Shown piece after piece: positions 39,541-47,318 of a stretch of DNA of 64,000 nucleotides. Both the position numbers and the translations under genes were made by a program. The notes beneath the pieces were generated by a model. That model searched no databases. It was not told the origin of the DNA and saw nothing but the letters and a program-made list of their open reading frames with translations. Position 1 is the stretch's first letter. Every line of letters begins with the position of its first letter. Origin of the DNA: Stutzerimonas stutzeri (GTDB taxonomy: Bacteria > Pseudomonadota > Gammaproteobacteria > Pseudomonadales > Pseudomonadaceae); assembly GCF_024448715.1 (NCBI RefSeq), contig NZ_JAMOHZ010000003.1:248001-312000 (forward strand), in the 5' to 3' direction.

Positions 39541-39721
39541 AAGCAGCGCGGAGGTTAGTCCAAGGCCCTGCGCAGCGCAACTGGAAGCAGCGCTGCATGG
39601 TGTATCGGCGCCCTTAGGTGCAATTCGCCAGCAATTCACCGGAACGCTAAGCGCTGATCGGCTTCGAATGCAACAATGCGCCACTCGCACCCGGCCATCC
39701 CTAACGAGAAGACGCCAGCCA

Positions 39722-40525
39722 ATGACGACCATCGTGCAGATCTCCGACACCCACTTCGGCACTGAGCAACCGGCAGTGGTGCAAGCCATGGAAGACCATG
39801 TGCGCGAGCATGGCGCCGACCTGTTGATCTTTTCTGGGGACATCACACAACGCGCCAGAGCTGGGCAATTTGCGGCTGCCCAGGCATTCGTCCAACGGCT
39901 GAAAGGTCATGGCATACCAGAAACGCTGGTCATCCCAGGCAACCACGACATTCCGCTGTACAACGTTTTCGCACGCTTTTTAATGCCCTATCGCAACTAC
40001 CGCCAGCACTTCGGCCATGATCTGGAACCGACCTTCGAAAACGACGAAATGCTCGTGATTGGGCTCAATACCACCCACCCGCGGCGGCACAAAGACGGAC
40101 TGGTAACCGCCGAGCAGGTGCAAGCGGTGGCACGACGTTTAAAGCAAAGCGACCCCAACAAGGTGCGTATTGTGGTGGCGCATCAGCCCTTCGGGGCGAT
40201 GGTGCTGAGTGATCTGAGCAACCTGCAACGCGGCGCCGATGCAGCGCTGCACTGCTGGGCAGATGAAGGTCTCGATCTGGTGATGGGCGGGCATATTCAC
40301 CTGCCCTACGTGTTGCCATTGACCAAGCAGTACACCGGTCTGTCGCGAGAAATCTGGATGATCCAGGCGGGCACCACGCTGTCATCGCGGGTCCGCGGCA
40401 CCTCGCCGAATTCGTTCAACCGCCTCAAGCTGCATCCCGGCGCAGACAAGAAAGCCTGCGTCGAACGCTGGGACCTGCTGGATGATCGCTTCGTGCTGGG
40501 CTCGCACTTCAACCTGCATTGGTAG
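39722..40525 (+). CDS. Calcineurin-like metallophosphoesterase
   Basis: The 267-residue protein starts at ATG 39722 (MTTIVQISDTHFGTEQPAV) and has the binuclear metal motifs of the metallophosphatase superfamily. These are ISDTHFG (D-x-H), FSGDITQRA (G-D), IPGNHDIPLY (G-N-H-D), VVAHQPFG and MGGHIHLPYV. The family includes cyclic-nucleotide phosphodiesterases such as CpdA, but the substrate cannot be assigned. It is divergent from btuB, across the riboswitch, and not obviously linked to B12. Confidence 0.88.
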   Translation: MTTIVQISDTHFGTEQPAVVQAMEDHVREHGADLLIFSGDITQRARAGQFAAAQAFVQRLKGHGIPETLVIPGNHDIPLYNVFARFLMPYRNYRQHFGHDLEPTFENDEMLVIGLNTTHPRRHKDGLVTAEQVQAVARRLKQSDPNKVRIVVAHQPFGAMVLSDLSNLQRGADAALHCWADEGLDLVMGGHIHLPYVLPLTKQYTGLSREIWMIQAGTTLSSRVRGTSPNSFNRLKLHPGADKKACVERWDLLDDRFVLGSHFNLHW

Positions 40526-40620
40526 AAAGGCGAAGTCTCTTAGCCGTTCTAATGCGCTACGGACATAAAGCCAACAGGACCAATTCATAGTCGCAGGCGC
40601 ACCGGAAAGCTGGTGTCGAA

Positions 40621-40938
40621 CTAGTGTCTCGGAGTAAACCCGGCTGGCTTGGTTGCCAGCCAATCGACGAACGCACACAAGCGCGAATCGGCGAGCAACG
40701 CCTCTCGGCTGTTGTAAACAAGCGCCAACTCTTTCTCCGTGAAGAGCCGATGAATCTGGTTGTGGCAGGCCCGGCATACCCACAAGGTGGCCGTGATGCG
40801 CTCATCACGGGGAAAGCGCTTGCGCACGTAGGTTTTGCCGTGCAGCGCCTTGGGGATCAGATGATGGCGGGTCAAGGGTGCCTGGCGGCGACAAAGCTCG
40901 CACGCCTCGGGTTGGTCCGGCAGGCGGAGGATTGGCAT
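40621..40938 (-). CDS. HNH-type nuclease-fold protein
   Basis: The 105-residue protein has a treble-clef HNH layout. CELCRRQ provides the first Cys pair (13-19), then TRHHLIPKAL gives the catalytic His-His, and VCRACHNQIHRLF gives the second Cys pair with the N...H of the HNH motif. The alpha-helical C-terminus is short. The motif supports DNA binding or nicking, but similar small chromosomal proteins remain uncharacterised. The end of the gene is 96 nt from the convergent phosphodiesterase. Confidence 0.82.
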   Translation of the reverse strand: MPILRLPDQPEACELCRRQAPLTRHHLIPKALHGKTYVRKRFPRDERITATLWVCRACHNQIHRLFTEKELALVYNSREALLADSRLCAFVDWLATKPAGFTPRH

Positions 40939-41013
40939 GCTCAGCTGCCTTTTGATCGTCGAAACCTGGGCGCGGCGTCGGTCATCATCAACTCCTGCCA
41001 GGCACGTTGAGCC

Positions 41014-41541
41014 TCACGGATTGCGGGCAAGTTGCTCGCTGTCGAGGACGCGCTTGGCGCTGAGGTAGTTCTTCTGCCAGTAGCTATTGGAGAGGCTGTC
41101 CAGCCGCACTGTTCCGCCGCTGGAGGGCGCGTGGACGAAACGCCCGTTCCCGACGTAGATAGCTGCATGACTGACGCGGCGCCCACCACTGGTCGCGAAG
41201 AACAACAGATCGCCCGCCTGTAGCGCATCGCGCCTGACTGCAGCGCCGCGCATGGTGCTCATTTCGCGCGTGGTACGAGGCAGTGCGAGATCTGCCGCGC
41301 CGCGGAAGACGTAGCCAATCAGGCCACTGCAATCGAAGCCGCTATCGGGTGTGTTGCCACCGTAGCGATAAGGTGTGCCGACCAGCCCCAGAGCAGTGAA
41401 CAGGACGTCTTCTGCAGTACCTGGCAACTGCTGCGGCGCCGCAGGTGCTATCACGACCGGTTCAACGGGCTGCCGTCCGGCACAGGCTGTCAGCAGCAAA
41501 GCTGTCAGCAGAACAGTCGTGAGACGGGCCAGAAAGGGCAT
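41014..41541 (-). CDS. NlpC/P60 lipoprotein peptidase, copy 1
   Basis: The 175-residue protein has a lipoprotein signal ending in the lipobox LLTAC. A NlpC/P60 (C40) domain follows, with the catalytic Cys in DSGFDCSGLIGYVF and the His in RVSHAAIYVGNGRFVHA. Such enzymes cut peptidoglycan stem peptides (Spr/MepS-type endopeptidases). It lies 84 nt after a paralogue with the same layout and orientation. I cannot say which of the two corresponds to MepS. Confidence 0.9.
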   Translation of the reverse strand: MPFLARLTTVLLTALLLTACAGRQPVEPVVIAPAAPQQLPGTAEDVLFTALGLVGTPYRYGGNTPDSGFDCSGLIGYVFRGAADLALPRTTREMSTMRGAAVRRDALQAGDLLFFATSGGRRVSHAAIYVGNGRFVHAPSSGGTVRLDSLSNSYWQKNYLSAKRVLDSEQLARNP

Positions 41542-41625
41542 GGCAGAGCAGTCCAGGCAAATGAGCCATCACTCTGCCGGCATGCGCCGATGGATGCAAC
41601 CCCCGGCGCAGCTCAACCTCGCCGA

Positions 41626-42270
41626 TCAATGATGAACGGGAATAGAGCTCGAATCGTGAGCCAGAGCCAGCACGCGCTTGGCTTGCATAAAGCTGGCGCG
41701 CCAGTATTTGCTATCCAGGCTGTCGACGCGAACGCCGCCGCTGCGACTACTGGAGGAATGGATGAACTGGTCATCGCCGATGTAGATACCGGCATGGCTG
41801 ACCCGGCCGCGACCGCGATTATTGAAAAAAACCACGTCGCCCGGTTGCAACTCGCTGCGTTTGATCTTCGGGGCGTCGAGGTTGATCATTTCGCGCGTAG
41901 AGCGTGGCAGCTCGATCCCGGCTTCCTTGCGGAACAGGAAGCTGACGAAGCCACTGCAATCGAAACCGGTTTTTGTCGAGGTTCCGCCATACCGGTAAGG
42001 CGTTCCAACGAGGGTAAAACCACGCTCGAGAATGCTGTCGGCAAGCGGCGGCAATTCATAGCTCTGCCCATCGGATAGGTCGCGGAGCTGTTGCTCGCTG
42101 CGTTCGGATGATTCGGCTTGGGCGGTATCCGCTTCTGGTTCGACGCTCGCAAGTTCGAATTGGAAATCGTGCAGCGCGAGAGGACTTTCGGTCTGTTCTG
42201 GCTGTCCGGCACAGGCCGTCAGCAGCAAGATGAAAGCAAATGGCAACAGGGGTGCGAGGCGTTGGCGCAT
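41626..42270 (-). CDS. NlpC/P60 lipoprotein peptidase, copy 2
   Basis: From ATG 42270 the 214-residue protein has a lipobox (ILLLTACAG). An acidic linker of about 60 residues follows, then a NlpC/P60 domain with the Cys in KTGFDCSGFVSFLF and the His in RVSHAGIYIGDDQFIHS. It differs from its neighbour mainly by the longer linker, which could let it reach further into the peptidoglycan. An in-frame start at 42339 would spoil the lipoprotein signal, so I rejected it. Confidence 0.9.
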   Translation of the reverse strand: MRQRLAPLLPFAFILLLTACAGQPEQTESPLALHDFQFELASVEPEADTAQAESSERSEQQLRDLSDGQSYELPPLADSILERGFTLVGTPYRYGGTSTKTGFDCSGFVSFLFRKEAGIELPRSTREMINLDAPKIKRSELQPGDVVFFNNRGRGRVSHAGIYIGDDQFIHSSSSRSGGVRVDSLDSKYWRASFMQAKRVLALAHDSSSIPVHH

Positions 42271-42335
42271 GGCACAGGCATGTCGGGAAGTCGAAAGTGG
42301 CGAGACTATGCCTGCCGATGCCCCGATGAGCAAAT

Positions 42336-43100
42336 TCAATCAGAGAAAATGTGACGGATTAGCTGCGGCAAAACGTCTGACGCGCCTGCTGCCAAATGGA
42401 CATCCACCAGAAGCGACAGCTCGCTGGCGACCGGATCGATCTGTGCCGTAAACCCGCCGTTGTGGCGTGTACGCAGTATCGGTTCGACGATATAGGCGAA
42501 GCTCGCCGAGGTGCCCACCGCGACCACCGCGTCGAATCCCTCTGCCATCTCGGTCTGCAAGCGCCCCAACGCCGCCTCCGGCAACATCTCCTCGAACAGC
42601 ACCACTGGCGGTCGCAGCACGCCGCCGCATGCGCAACGCGGCGGCAGCGGGCGACCAAGATTGCAACTCAACTGGTCGCTCTGCTCGCCACAGGTCATGC
42701 AGTACAGCGGTGCAATGGTTCCGTGGATTTCAATCAACCGTTGTGGCGGGCTGCCGGCCGCCAGGTGATAGCCATCGACGTTCTGCGTCAGTACCCAGCA
42801 GCCTGGCTTGTGCCGTTGCAGCTCGGCGATGGCAGTGTGACCGGCATTGGGCTCGGCGCAGAGGCAGGCACGGCCGATTTCAGCCAGGTATTTCCAACAC
42901 AGCGCTGGATTACGTCTGAGCATCGGGCCGGACAACGCCACCTCGATTGGCAGGCCGTCCTCGGTGTGACCGTTGTACAGCCCGCCGACGCCACGATAGG
43001 TCGGCAGCCCGGAATCCGCGGAAAGCCCGGCGCCGGTGATGATCAGGATGCGCTCTGCCTGCCGCAGCGCCTTGGCAATTCGCTGCATGGCTCCGTCCAT
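42336..43100 (-). CDS. Sirtuin-type NAD-dependent protein deacylase
   Basis: Sirtuins remove acyl groups from lysines using NAD. The 254-residue protein has the NAD-site GAGLSADSGLPTYRG (about 23-37), QNVDGYHLAAG, and the catalytic HG in IEIHGTIAPLYC. A zinc site is formed by CMTC and CACG. The strong ribosome site AAGGAGGA precedes ATG 43100, so I prefer it over ATG 43088. It is the CobB/NpdA family and unrelated to the cobalamin enzyme also named cobB. The start of YRG rather than FRG is a common bacterial variant. Confidence 0.92.
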   Translation of the reverse strand: MDGAMQRIAKALRQAERILIITGAGLSADSGLPTYRGVGGLYNGHTEDGLPIEVALSGPMLRRNPALCWKYLAEIGRACLCAEPNAGHTAIAELQRHKPGCWVLTQNVDGYHLAAGSPPQRLIEIHGTIAPLYCMTCGEQSDQLSCNLGRPLPPRCACGGVLRPPVVLFEEMLPEAALGRLQTEMAEGFDAVVAVGTSASFAYIVEPILRTRHNGGFTAQIDPVASELSLLVDVHLAAGASDVLPQLIRHIFSD

Positions 43101-43196
43101 CTTTGTCCTCCTTCGCTGTCAGCCCTGGCTGGCTTGATGCGACATGACTTCAAATAGGACCGCGCTTGAAGCACTTCGACTCGATACGCAATGGGC

Positions 43197-43868
43197 TCAG
43201 TGGTTAACGGTAAACGCCAGCATCACCGACAGCTGACACATGGGGCGGCCGCTCTCGCTGTGCCACTGATTGAACATTGATTGCACGGCCGCCTGGTCGC
43301 GTTGGCTGCTGGGCACCTTGTCGACCACTTTTTGCGCCTTGAGTGCAGCGACCACGTCATTGCTAGGGATGAAGGTGTCTTTGCCGGCCATGCGCAGCAG
43401 ACGCGGCGCGGACAACCCGCCTAGCTGACATCCCTGTTTGGCCAGGTAGCGCCACAGACCGACGATATCGGTTACCGGCCAATCGGCGATGAGATCGCCG
43501 AAGCAGCCGTGCTCCTTTGCCACGTCAAGTACGAACTGGGCATTGCGCGGCACACTTTTGAGCTTGCCCAAATGGCGAATGACCCGCGTGTCCTGCATCA
43601 GTCGCTCGATATGCTCGCCGCCCATCAACACCAACTTTTCCGGGTCGAAACGGAAGAACACTTCCTCGAATGCCGGCCATTTCGCATCCACCAAACTGTG
43701 CTTGAGTCCGGCACGGAATATCCGCAGGCTGATCAGCGAGAGATAGCGGTCATCCGGAACGGCCCGCAAGTCGTCAGCGCTGTTGGGGCGCGGCAGTCGG
43801 TTTTCCAGTGCCGCGGCAGAGCCGAAGCGATTCAGACAATATTCGTACAGCCATTTGTAATCGCGCAT
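43197..43868 (-). CDS. DNA-3-methyladenine glycosylase I family protein
   Basis: Tag-type enzymes excise 3-methyladenine from alkylated DNA. From ATG 43868 (MRDYKWLYEYCLNRFGSAAA) the protein has 223 residues and resembles the divergent pseudomonad Tag-like group. It is helical, with LRIFRAGLKHSLVDAKWPAF, then WRYLAKQGCQLGGLSAPRLL. The E. coli zinc-snap residues are not all recognisable, so glycosylase activity is inferred from the family. A longer in-frame opening to 44078 overlaps the DAHP synthase gene and is not coding. Confidence 0.8.
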   Translation of the reverse strand: MRDYKWLYEYCLNRFGSAAALENRLPRPNSADDLRAVPDDRYLSLISLRIFRAGLKHSLVDAKWPAFEEVFFRFDPEKLVLMGGEHIERLMQDTRVIRHLGKLKSVPRNAQFVLDVAKEHGCFGDLIADWPVTDIVGLWRYLAKQGCQLGGLSAPRLLRMAGKDTFIPSNDVVAALKAQKVVDKVPSSQRDQAAVQSMFNQWHSESGRPMCQLSVMLAFTVNH

Positions 43869-43926
43869 GGGGTTCTGTAGGGCGGGAAAACCAGCCGCAC
43901 AGGTTGCCCGCAAGACCCTGCGAACC

Positions 43927-43955
43927 GCAAGCCCGGCCGTCGCAGCCGGGCTTGC
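43927..43955 (-). terminator. GC-rich hairpin after the DAHP synthase gene
   Basis: GCAAGCCCGG and CCGGGCTTGC form a perfect 10-bp stem beginning 5 nt past the stop codon of the DAHP synthase gene. There is no T run, so it may be a weak terminator or a 3'-end stabiliser. Confidence 0.5.
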
Positions 43956-43959
43956 TGAG

Positions 43960-45030
43960 TCAGCCGCGCAACCGATCAGCCGCGTCACGCAGCATCTGCT
44001 CGGTGGCGCTCCAGCCCAGGCAACCATCGGTAATGGAAACGCCGTAACGCAGGTCGTCGGAAAGCGGTTGGCAACCATCGAACAGGTGGCTTTCGATCAT
44101 GACGCCACGCAGGCTCGCATCGCCGGTCAGGCGTTGGTCAATGACGTTCTGCAGCACCGCTGGCTGGCGCAGCGGGTTCTTGCCGCTGTTGGCGTGGCTG
44201 CAATCGACCATGATCCGAGCAGCGATGCCTTGCTTGAGCAACGCAGCATTAGCCATCGCAACGCTTTCGGCGTCATGGTTCGGTCCGGTATGGCCGCCGC
44301 GCAGCACCAGATGCGTGTCCGGGTTACCGAGGGTGCTCATCAGCGCCGGATGGCCGAGATCATCGATACCGAAATGCTGATGCGGATGCGCCGCCGAACG
44401 CATCGCGTCACAGGCGATCCCCACACTGCCATCGGTGCCGTTCTTGAAACCCACCGGCAGGTCCAGGCCACTGACCATTTCGCGATGAATCTGAGATTCG
44501 CTGGTGCGCGCACCAATCGCTGCCCAGCTCAGCAGATCATCGAAATAGGCCGCTGCCAGAGGCTGCAACAGCTCGGTGGCGATCGGCAGGCCGCGGTCGA
44601 GGATGTCCAGCATCAAGCGGCGCGATACGCTCAGCCCTTCGGCCATATTGCTGCTGCCGTCCAGATGCGGATCGTAGACCAGTCCCTTCCAGCCGACCGT
44701 TGTACGGGGCTTCTCGACATAAGCGCGCATCACCAGCAACAGCTGATCGCTGACCTGTGGCGCCAGTTCGGCCAGGCGTGAGGCGTAATCGAGCGCAGAT
44801 TGCGGGTCGTGCAGAGAGCACGGCCCGATCACCACCAGCAGGCGCGGATCGCTGCCGTCGAGCACGGCGCGGATGGCATTGCGGTCGGTCCGGATACGCT
44901 CGGAAAGCGCGGCGTTCAACGGTAGGCGTTGGCGTAGTACGGCGGGACTGGGCAGCGGTTGAGCGCTGCGTCTGGCTGGGTTGGAGACGGGGTTGGAGTT
45001 AGCGAGCTGAGCGGAAATCGGTGCGTTCAT
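43960..45030 (-). CDS. 3-deoxy-7-phosphoheptulonate (DAHP) synthase, class I
   Basis: DAHP synthase condenses PEP and erythrose-4-phosphate, the first step of aromatic amino-acid synthesis. The 356-residue protein is of the AroF/AroG/AroH class. Visible motifs are VIGPCSLHDPQSALDYA (PEP site), MRAYVEKPRTTVGWKG, ELLQPLAAAYFDDLLSWAAI, MVDCSHANSGKNP and IESHLFDG. The class is feedback-inhibited by one aromatic amino acid, but which one is not clear here. Start ATG 45030 has AAAGGA upstream. It is preceded by two aromatic-rich leader peptides and a terminator, strong evidence for attenuation. Confidence 0.95.
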   Translation of the reverse strand: MNAPISAQLANSNPVSNPARRSAQPLPSPAVLRQRLPLNAALSERIRTDRNAIRAVLDGSDPRLLVVIGPCSLHDPQSALDYASRLAELAPQVSDQLLLVMRAYVEKPRTTVGWKGLVYDPHLDGSSNMAEGLSVSRRLMLDILDRGLPIATELLQPLAAAYFDDLLSWAAIGARTSESQIHREMVSGLDLPVGFKNGTDGSVGIACDAMRSAAHPHQHFGIDDLGHPALMSTLGNPDTHLVLRGGHTGPNHDAESVAMANAALLKQGIAARIMVDCSHANSGKNPLRQPAVLQNVIDQRLTGDASLRGVMIESHLFDGCQPLSDDLRYGVSITDGCLGWSATEQMLRDAADRLRG

Positions 45031-45050
45031 GATCTGGCGGTCCTTTGGCC

Positions 45051-45072
45051 GGCGCGGCTTCTGTGCCGCGCC
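45051..45072 (-). promoter_or_regulatory. Hairpin between leader peptide 2 and DAHP synthase
   Basis: GGCGCGGC and GCCGCGCC form a perfect 8-bp stem with a 6-base loop. It lies directly after the stop codon of the second leader peptide and just upstream of the ribosome site of DAHP synthase. It has no T run. It could modulate translation or ribosome loading depending on how leader 2 is read. Confidence 0.45.
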
Positions 45073-45076
45073 AGCG

Positions 45077-45178
45077 CTAGCGAAGTGTTCGGTCTATAGG
45101 TGTTGGAACAGCGGCATTGAAGCGGCTAAATCGCCAGTCATAACGGAAGGTGCGGTAATAGCTGCGGTAGTTGTTCAT
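45077..45178 (-). CDS. Aromatic-rich leader peptide 2 (DAHP synthase)
   Basis: A 33-residue frame starts at ATG 45178 with ribosome site AGAGGA about 8 nt upstream, and ends at TAG 45077. Its first 20 residues read MNNYRSYYRTFRYDWRFSRF, with four Tyr, three Phe and one Trp, many separated by Arg. The protein-like tail is ordinary. It lies downstream of the attenuator terminator and 46 nt before DAHP synthase. I infer that ribosome stalling here also senses aromatic amino-acid supply. Not present in a standard gene call because of size. Confidence 0.72.
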   Translation of the reverse strand: MNNYRSYYRTFRYDWRFSRFNAAVPTPIDRTLR

Positions 45179-45212
45179 CTGTTTTGTCCTCTGCGTTGGG
45201 CCTTTCAGGCCG

Positions 45213-45251
45213 GAAAAAGAAAACCCCCGGTGGGATGGCCGACCGGGGGTT
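45213..45251 (-). terminator. Intrinsic terminator (attenuator) between two leader peptides
   Basis: On the minus strand AACCCCCGGT and ACCGGGGGTT form a 10-bp stem (45222-45231 with 45242-45251), loop of 10, followed by TTTCTTTTT. It begins 48 nt after the stop of leader 1 and ends 35 nt before leader 2. Alternative pairings exist upstream: GGCGCCCT with AGGGTCGCC (one bulge), and AACCCCC of the terminator arm with GGG plus GGTT inside leader 1. These suit an antiterminator, but I could not fold the RNA. Confidence 0.85.
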
Positions 45252-45299
45252 CGAAAACTGTCTGGTGGCGACCCTGTTTGCTAGGGCGCCTGTGGGGTA

Positions 45300-45431
45300 T
45301 CAGGCGCGCCTATGGCTAAACCAATACCCAAAAAAGTAATAACCAGCAGCCGCGATCACTTGTCCACGCAAATGCGCGGCGCGCGCGGCACCAGCGTTTA
45401 CGTGGGAAAGGGAAGCGAGGCTGAGGGACAT
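45300..45431 (-). CDS. Aromatic leader peptide 1 (DAHP synthase attenuator)
   Basis: A 43-residue frame starts at ATG 45431 with the ribosome site AGGAG (7 nt away), and ends at TGA 45300. The end carries the control block GYYFFGYWF, seven aromatics in nine residues (three Tyr, three Phe, one Trp). It is followed 48 nt later by a strong intrinsic terminator. This is the layout of a classical amino-acid attenuator such as pheL or trpL. I infer that scarcity of charged Tyr, Phe or Trp tRNA stalls the ribosome and permits read-through into DAHP synthase. Confidence 0.85.
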   Translation of the reverse strand: MSLSLASLSHVNAGAARAAHLRGQVIAAAGYYFFGYWFSHRRA

Positions 45432-45536
45432 ATCAAACTCCTGAATGGCGTTTACCTTACTGCTGCGAGCTGCTTGCCGCAAGCTCGTAGGATAGACCAA
45501 CAGCGTTCCGCTTCAGCGCTACCAGTCAGATCATTG

Positions 45537-45593
45537 AGCCCACCGGCTCACATTACGAATTCTGCCGGTGGGCTGAAGCCCACCCTACCCTGC
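45537..45593. repeat. Inverted-repeat element after ttcA
   Basis: AGCCCACCGGC (45537-45547) pairs with GCCGGTGGGCT (45564-45574), and the latter can alternatively pair with the following AGCCCACC. It ends in CTACCC, the inverse of the GTAGGGTGGG head shared with other repeats in the window. It lies directly downstream of ttcA and could act as its 3' hairpin. Confidence 0.65.
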
Positions 45594-45616
45594 AAAACTT
45601 TGCACGTGCGGCTGCT

Positions 45617-46441
45617 TTACAAGCTCATCACATCGAGAAAGCGCGGCGTGGCGTCGTTGTCGATGCGCAAACTAGTGAAATCGAACAGGTTACGGTCCGC
45701 CAGCTGCGACGGCACCACGTTCTGCAGGGCGCGGAACATGATCTCGACGCGCCCCGGCGACTTGCGCTCCCACTCTTGCAGCATCTCCTTGACCACCTGA
45801 CGCTGAAGGTTTTCCTGCGAACCGCAGAGGTTGCACGGGATGATCGGAAATCCTTTCATCTGCGAATACGCTTCGATATCGGCCTCGTTGCAATAGGCCA
45901 ACGGGCGAATCACTACGTTACGGCCGTCGTCTGAGAGCAGTTTGGGTGGCATGGCCTTGAGCGTGCCGCCGTAGAACATATTAAGGAAGAAGGTTTCCAG
46001 AATGTCGTCGCGATGGTGACCGAGCGCCATCTTGGTGGCGCCGATCTCGTCGGCGAATGTGTAGAGCGTGCCGCGACGCAGGCGCGAGCACAGCGAGCAA
46101 GTGGTCTTGCCTTCCGGGATCTTTTCCTTGACCACCGAATAGGTGTCCTTCTCGACGATGTGGTAATCGACGCCGATGGATTTCAGATACTCGGGCAGGA
46201 CGTGTTCGGGGAAGCCGGGCTGCTTCTGATCCATATTCACCGCAACGATCTCGAACTTGATCGGCGCGACCTTCTGCAGATACAGCAGCACGTCGAGCAT
46301 GGTGTAGCTGTCCTTGCCGCCGGACAGGCAGACCATGACCTTATCGCCATCCTCGATCATGTTGAAATCGGTGACGGCCTCGCCGGCGAGGCGGCGCAGG
46401 CGCTTCTGCAGTTTGTTCTGGTTGACCGAGAGGTTGCCCAT
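45617..46441 (-). CDS. ttcA: tRNA cytidine(32) 2-sulfurtransferase TtcA
   Basis: TtcA thiolates cytidine 32 of certain tRNAs using an iron-sulfur cluster. From ATG 46441 ([20 protein letters not shown]) the 274-residue protein has the PP-loop SGGKDSYTM (about 39-47). The cysteine pairs [10 protein letters not shown] and [10 protein letters not shown] bind the 4Fe-4S cluster. [20 protein letters not shown] stretch is typical. An upstream in-frame start at 46474 adds 11 unlikely residues. It is divergent from the DnaJ-related gene. Confidence 0.96.
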   Translation of the reverse strand: MGNLSVNQNKLQKRLRRLAGEAVTDFNMIEDGDKVMVCLSGGKDSYTMLDVLLYLQKVAPIKFEIVAVNMDQKQPGFPEHVLPEYLKSIGVDYHIVEKDTYSVVKEKIPEGKTTCSLCSRLRRGTLYTFADEIGATKMALGHHRDDILETFFLNMFYGGTLKAMPPKLLSDDGRNVVIRPLAYCNEADIEAYSQMKGFPIIPCNLCGSQENLQRQVVKEMLQEWERKSPGRVEIMFRALQNVVPSQLADRNLFDFTSLRIDNDATPRFLDVMSL

Positions 46442-46553
46442 GTCAGAGTCCGGTGAGATGCGAAAGGCGCGCATTTTACGCGCAAAAAGTGCTGTCGCCC
46501 CAGCCCATCCATCCAGCCTTTTGCAATGCTGGCGCTATGCTAGGCTTGCCGGC

Positions 46554-47180
46554 ATGAACGATGATTTCGAACCCGACATGGACCTGGCCGAACAGATACT
46601 CGTGCTGCTGCGCGAACAGCCAGAAGGTTGCAGCGAATACCAGCTGATTCAGCAGCTCAAGGCCCGTCATAGCACCCATATCCCTAACCTGCCGCTACTC
46701 GACAAGTTAGTGCTGTTTCGCACCCATTTCCTTGTCTTCAACGCGCTGTACCGTCTACGCGATCAGCTGTGGGGCGAAACCAGCCACGACCTGCAAATCT
46801 CTCCCTTGTGCGTTCAGCTCCAGCCCTACACACCCGCAGTCAGCGGTGTAACTACGCAGGACCCGCTGCGCGAGTACTACCTGGACATGACCAACCTGCG
46901 CGATACCGACGAGGACGCAGTGGAACGGCTATTGGCCAGCTTCTGGTCGCGCATGCGTGGCGACTATATCGGTGAGCGGAACAGTGCAGAGGATCCGGAG
47001 CAGAAGCGTGCGGCACTTGAGCTGTTTGAACTGGATCAGGAAGGCTCGCTGAATCTGCATGCAATCAAGCGACGCTATCGCCAGCTTGTCAGCATTCACC
47101 ATCCCGACCGCGGCGGCAGCACGACGCGCATCCAGTCAATCAATCTGGCGATGGAAATACTCCAGCGCTATTACCGGTGA
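46554..47180 (+). CDS. DnaJ-related co-chaperone
   Basis: The 208-residue protein has an N-terminal DNAJ-related domain (about 1-120). A C-terminal J domain follows with the HPD tripeptide (LVSIHHPDRGGSTTRIQS, about 178-195), which stimulates DnaK ATPase. It begins at ATG 46554, since the long in-frame opening upstream runs through the ttcA promoter. It lacks the Gly/Phe and zinc regions of DnaJ itself. Its client is unknown. It is divergent from ttcA. Confidence 0.9.
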   Translation: MNDDFEPDMDLAEQILVLLREQPEGCSEYQLIQQLKARHSTHIPNLPLLDKLVLFRTHFLVFNALYRLRDQLWGETSHDLQISPLCVQLQPYTPAVSGVTTQDPLREYYLDMTNLRDTDEDAVERLLASFWSRMRGDYIGERNSAEDPEQKRAALELFELDQEGSLNLHAIKRRYRQLVSIHHPDRGGSTTRIQSINLAMEILQRYYR

Positions 47181-47318
47181 CGGCATAGCTTCCAATTGCT
47201 CTAACCATGCCTAATCCGCCGTACCGTCAACTTCCTATACTGCGACTTAAGGTCGCACGCCCGTCCACTTGACGGCACGCCAGGCGAAGCGACCCTCCAA
47301 AACTGAGGAGACGCTGGC

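Noticed and set aside
42336..43100. Linking the sirtuin to cobalamin synthesis because of the name CobB
   Set aside because: The sirtuin is homologous to NAD-dependent deacylases. The name came from a Salmonella observation. The cobalamin cobB at 34.8 kb is a different protein.
45460..45490. Palindrome CGAGCT...AGCTCG upstream of leader 1 as a repressor site
   Set aside because: It resembles common pseudomonad REP-like GAGCTTGC/GCAAGCTC repeats, and it does not match TyrR or TrpR consensus, so an operator call would be a guess.
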